Source: an uncultured Lachnospiraceae bacterium
GTDB lineage: Bacteria > Bacillota > Clostridia > Lachnospirales > Lachnospiraceae
Assembly (NCBI GenBank): GCA_934338765.1
Contig: CAKRHL010000086.1
Location: 1 to 8,253 of the forward strand
Reading direction: 5' to 3'
DNA: 8,253 nt
Position numbers and translations under genes: made by a program. Each line of letters opens with the position of its first letter. Within the stretch, counting starts at the first letter, position 1. Shown here one piece after another: positions 5,335 through 8,253 of this stretch. The notes under the pieces are model-generated. The model was given only the letters and a program-made list of their open reading frames with translations. It was not told the DNA's origin and did no database searches.

Positions 5335-8253
5335 TTAATATGTATCCCTGCGTATGGTTTCCGATACACTTTGTTTCCGGATATAATAAATCTGCGGCAA
5401 TGTTGCAAGCAGTGTTAAAAGAAGCACTGTCCCTGTCATGGTGAACAGCACAGCCACCGGATGATATCCAAAGAGATTATAAATATATGGAACTTCATAG
5501 TACCATTGCCCATTCACGATACCGTCTTCTCCCCAGGCTCCACTTTCTAACTGTTTCCTAATAAAGAGAAAAAACATCTGGCACAGGGAGACCGGAAGCA
5601 GAGAGACAACTGCACCGATCAGAGGATTGATAAGATTCTGCTTCATAATAAGACCTTCCAGACTGTTCAATGGCATTCCAAGTGCCCTGAGCTTCGCAAT
5701 CGTCTGGGAATTTCTCTGTATCCGGCTGTAAAATTTAATTCCCGCCGCGGCAATTCCCAGCGCGATCAGCATTCCCATCATGATGTAGCATAAAAACATC
5801 GTATCCCCGATATTCTGCTGCATTCTTTTATGAATCTCATACGTGGAATTGTAAGATATCCCCTTACATTTTCCAAATGCCTGATACCATTCCTGATCAA
5901 CTTTGGAGAGGTCAGCGTTTTTGTTCAGATCAAAATCCACCTCGGTGTAAAGACGATCCGGAAGTCGCCATTTTTCGAAAGACTGCGGCATGCACACCAT
6001 GGTCATTGCATAGTTCTGTGCATCCGCCTCCCCCCAGGTTGGTGATGGCGGCTCTCCGTCCAGAACATCATAATATGGAATACAGAACCGTTTCAGCAGC
6101 TTTTCATCATTCAGCATCACAACGGCTCCGATCTTCGTCCTGATATTTTTCCGTTTTCCGACAGCATAAGCAGTCAGCTCCACCCGTTTTCCAAAATCGG
6201 GTTCTGTGACCATCTTTTTGTACACCGGATTCAGGTGATACCTCTGCGGTCGAAATGAACTGAACATGTATTGTTCTTCCTGTTCCGTTAATGCAATGTC
6301 GCTGACCGGAAGAGTGTCTCCCGGCTGAAACACATTCATAATATCGTACTGCATATTTTTCGGGATCACAATGAGGACTTCCTCCCCACTTTTTATCTTT
6401 TCCGGATCGATCGTTCCCTCATCAATATAATCCGACAACAGCTTTAAGTCTTCTTCCTGTACACCGACGGACGGCAGGGAATAAATCTTCTCGTCCGCAG
6501 TATATCCCGTGTTTTTGATCCTTGCTTCCTGTGCCTCATAAAGGGCGTTTCGGAATTTGTTTTTTGAGGCAGACAACGTCCGCAGGCTCAGATAATCAGG
6601 CATCCTTTTGTCATCCTTTTTGGTATAAGTCAGACGGGTCGATTTATTGACGATCCGGGCAAAGGAATTTTTAATCTCCTTTTTCCCGCGAAATTGCTCA
6701 TAGACCTCCGGCTCGATACCATAATCATGATGATTTTCCACTGCAAAATCATACAGGGATGCCTGCTTTGTTTTTTCCGCCGTATAATACCATTCATCAA
6801 GTCCGGCTTCTTCCAGAGTCGCTTTTTCTTCCACATTATTTTTATCTGCCAGTGCATGAAAATAGTTGTATCCAAGGAAACAGGTCCCCATCAGGACACA
6901 GAGAATAATAAGAACTGCAGGATCATGAAAGGAAATCCTTGCTCCCACCAGTCTGCGCCAGCTATATCTGGAAAGGTTGACCCTTCTTTGTTTCTTTTTA
7001 CGCTTCTTGACGGAATGCCGTTGATCCATCAATGCAATTGGTGTCATTTTCCCCATTCGGATCAGTGGAAACACAATGGAGATCATACTGCTGACCATCA
7101 TAACCACCAATGCGTAGATCCACGGAGAAACGGTCACCGATGCTACATACACTCCCGGATGAAAGCCAAGTGGAAGATCTATCCCATAAACCGGACACAC
7201 CATCCGGACCAGTAAGATATGTACCAGTCCCCCAAGAGCGATGCCAACCACCGTAAAGCACAGAGTCAAAATGAACAGTTCCACAAAAAGATATACACAT
7301 ACCTTGATCCGGGTCATGCCAATGCTGCGAAGAACCGCCGCTTCTTTGGAACGGTCCTCCAGAAGACTCCGTACCATACTGACAACCGAAATCGTTACAA
7401 CAACAAACATCAGCCCCCCAAATAAGGGAATGACCACAGAGGAATAAAAGTCTTTCCAGACATCTCCGTTTTTTAACGCCTTCAAAATATTTTCTACTGT
7501 CATTTCTCCGTATTTATTGGAAATCTGTGCAGTAATCCCCAGGATACAAGAAAAAGCAAAAGATCTTCCAAGCACGACATCATACCCTTTCAGATGTTTC
7601 AGTCCGCTTTTGCAAAGCCGCATAACCAGTTTATCCATATCCTGATCTGCCTGAATAAGGGCTGTGGCATAACTGCTATGAAAGCTGTCCGCCATTTTAT
7701 CTGAGACACAGATTGTCGGCATGACATAATCCTCCAACTCCTCTCTGTCCGGATATCTGTAATATCCTCCCCAGACACCCTCCGCAGATATCTGGAAAAT
7801 CCCGCATATGGTAAACTTCTTTTCCATAAGCTTCTTCTTTTTGTAGTCAAAAAGCTGCAGCTTCACCGTACTTCCGGGCACCGGTGCCACACCAAGCTCC
7901 TTTGCTTTTCCTGCATCGACGGCTATTTCGTTCTCTTTCACCGGATAAGTCCCTTTCACGCAGGACATATGATACATCTCAATGGAAGCGGTATCCGGAA
8001 AGGATATCACCTTATAGTCAGCGCTTTCACTCCCATCCGCTCCGGCATACCCCAGCTCCCGGTAATATCCACAGCCATCCACATCCTTATTGTCTGCAAT
8101 TTTTTCTGCATCCTGCTGTGTCACTTCATAAAATACCGCATCATAATTTCCCAGCATATCCAGTTCACGGTTCAGCAGACGCATTTTGTCACTGCGGATA
8201 AAAAGCGCCGTAAGACAGAGAACCGCTGCTCCCATAACGATCATAGTGATCAG
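5335..8253 (-). CDS. FtsX/MacB-type ABC transporter permease with two FtsX domains (N-terminus cut by window edge)
   Basis: The membrane partner of the ATPase at 4622-5290. The frame is open to the right edge (Leu-Ile-Thr precede the ATG at 8244), and that ATG lies inside the first helix with no SD, so the true start is outside. Numbering from that Met: helix 1 about 1-18; extracytoplasmic domain 1 about 19-265; FtsX domain 1 with helices near 268-292, 315-346 and 371-396 and the EAAVLRSIG coupling stretch (301-309); a basic cytoplasmic linker with KKRKKKQRR (413-421); helix 5 about 443-463; extracytoplasmic domain 2 about 467-812, roughly 345 residues; FtsX domain 2 with helices near 814-838, 866-896 and 928-950 and KLRALGMP (851-858). 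The second domain ends at the TAA at 5337-5335. Eight helices and two large loops fit LolC/E-like or Clostridial peptide-export permeases; the loops are much longer than in MacB monomers. The substrate, perhaps a peptide or lipid-like compound, is inferred from the family only. Confidence 0.93.
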   Translation of the reverse strand: MITMIVMGAAVLCLTALFIRSDKMRLLNRELDMLGNYDAVFYEVTQQDAEKIADNKDVDGCGYYRELGYAGADGSESADYKVISFPDTASIEMYHMSCVKGTYPVKENEIAVDAGKAKELGVAPVPGSTVKLQLFDYKKKKLMEKKFTICGIFQISAEGVWGGYYRYPDREELEDYVMPTICVSDKMADSFHSSYATALIQADQDMDKLVMRLCKSGLKHLKGYDVVLGRSFAFSCILGITAQISNKYGEMTVENILKALKNGDVWKDFYSSVVIPLFGGLMFVVVTISVVSMVRSLLEDRSKEAAVLRSIGMTRIKVCVYLFVELFILTLCFTVVGIALGGLVHILLVRMVCPVYGIDLPLGFHPGVYVASVTVSPWIYALVVMMVSSMISIVFPLIRMGKMTPIALMDQRHSVKKRKKKQRRVNLSRYSWRRLVGARISFHDPAVLIILCVLMGTCFLGYNYFHALADKNNVEEKATLEEAGLDEWYYTAEKTKQASLYDFAVENHHDYGIEPEVYEQFRGKKEIKNSFARIVNKSTRLTYTKKDDKRMPDYLSLRTLSASKNKFRNALYEAQEARIKNTGYTADEKIYSLPSVGVQEEDLKLLSDYIDEGTIDPEKIKSGEEVLIVIPKNMQYDIMNVFQPGDTLPVSDIALTEQEEQYMFSSFRPQRYHLNPVYKKMVTEPDFGKRVELTAYAVGKRKNIRTKIGAVVMLNDEKLLKRFCIPYYDVLDGEPPSPTWGEADAQNYAMTMVCMPQSFEKWRLPDRLYTEVDFDLNKNADLSKVDQEWYQAFGKCKGISYNSTYEIHKRMQQNIGDTMFLCYIMMGMLIALGIAAAGIKFYSRIQRNSQTIAKLRALGMPLNSLEGLIMKQNLINPLIGAVVSLLPVSLCQMFFLFIRKQLESGAWGEDGIVNGQWYYEVPYIYNLFGYHPVAVLFTMTGTVLLLTLLATLPQIYYIRKQSVSETIRRDTY

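Larger units (their letters stand above)
1..8253 (-). other. Probable single operon (part), transcribed leftward
   Basis: Five same-strand genes are separated by gaps of 44, 18, 63 and 57 bp. Four of them have an SD site in view. None of the gaps shows a convincing -35/-10 pair or a GC-rich hairpin followed by a T run on the minus strand. I infer co-transcription from one promoter beyond the right edge. Both ends of the operon lie outside the window, so its regulator and further parts are not seen. Confidence 0.7.

Noticed and set aside
6694..7215. 173-residue plus-strand frame inside the FtsX permease gene
   Set aside because: Antisense to a well-supported coding region, His/Cys-rich shadow composition, and no ribosome site.
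8242..8244. ATG at 8244 as the true start of the FtsX permease
   Set aside because: The frame continues to the window edge without a stop, no SD precedes this ATG, and starting there would cut into the first membrane helix and lose the usual cytoplasmic lead-in.

Overview
The window looks like part of one leftward-transcribed operon from a Gram-positive Clostridia-type bacterium, most likely Lachnospiraceae (Blautia/Dorea-like). That placement is an inference. It rests on moderate GC, purine-rich Shine-Dalgarno sequences, a lipoprotein signal with an LAGC lipobox, FtsX-type permeases with very large extracytoplasmic domains, and a membrane-anchored propeller-like protein carrying a C-x4-C-x-H-x7-C motif of a kind I associate with gut Clostridia. 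All five genes lie on the minus strand. Gaps between them are only 18 to 63 bp, and I found no promoter or terminator in any gap. No stretch over 300 bp lacks a gene.

Layout in transcription order, right to left: (1) 5335-8253, a large FtsX/MacB-type ABC permease whose N-terminus lies beyond the right edge. (2) 4622-5290, its ABC ATPase of the LolD/MacB/FtsE class. (3) 3128-4603, a secreted lipoprotein of the family 1 extracellular solute-binding type. (4) 1892-3064, a single-pass membrane protein with a propeller-like extracellular domain and the Cys/His motif. (5) 1-1834, an ABC-2-type multispanning permease whose C-terminus lies beyond the left edge. Its reading frame stays open for 611 codons to the edge. 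The protein appears to be an internal tandem duplication of an ABC-2 half-transporter.

How they may work together: the ATPase and FtsX-type permease form a recognisable pair of the kind that exports lipophilic or peptide substrates, or performs mechanotransmission. The solute-binding lipoprotein would normally serve an importer, but no importer permease (no EAA-loop MalF/MalG-like protein) is visible. The ABC-2 permease has no ATPase of its own inside the window. The unusual point is therefore the combination: an exporter-type ABC pair, a binding lipoprotein, a membrane-tethered propeller and a duplicated ABC-2 permease apparently co-transcribed. Export, sensing or self-protection against a peptide or lipid-like compound is a reasonable hypothesis, but the sequence alone does not settle the substrate.
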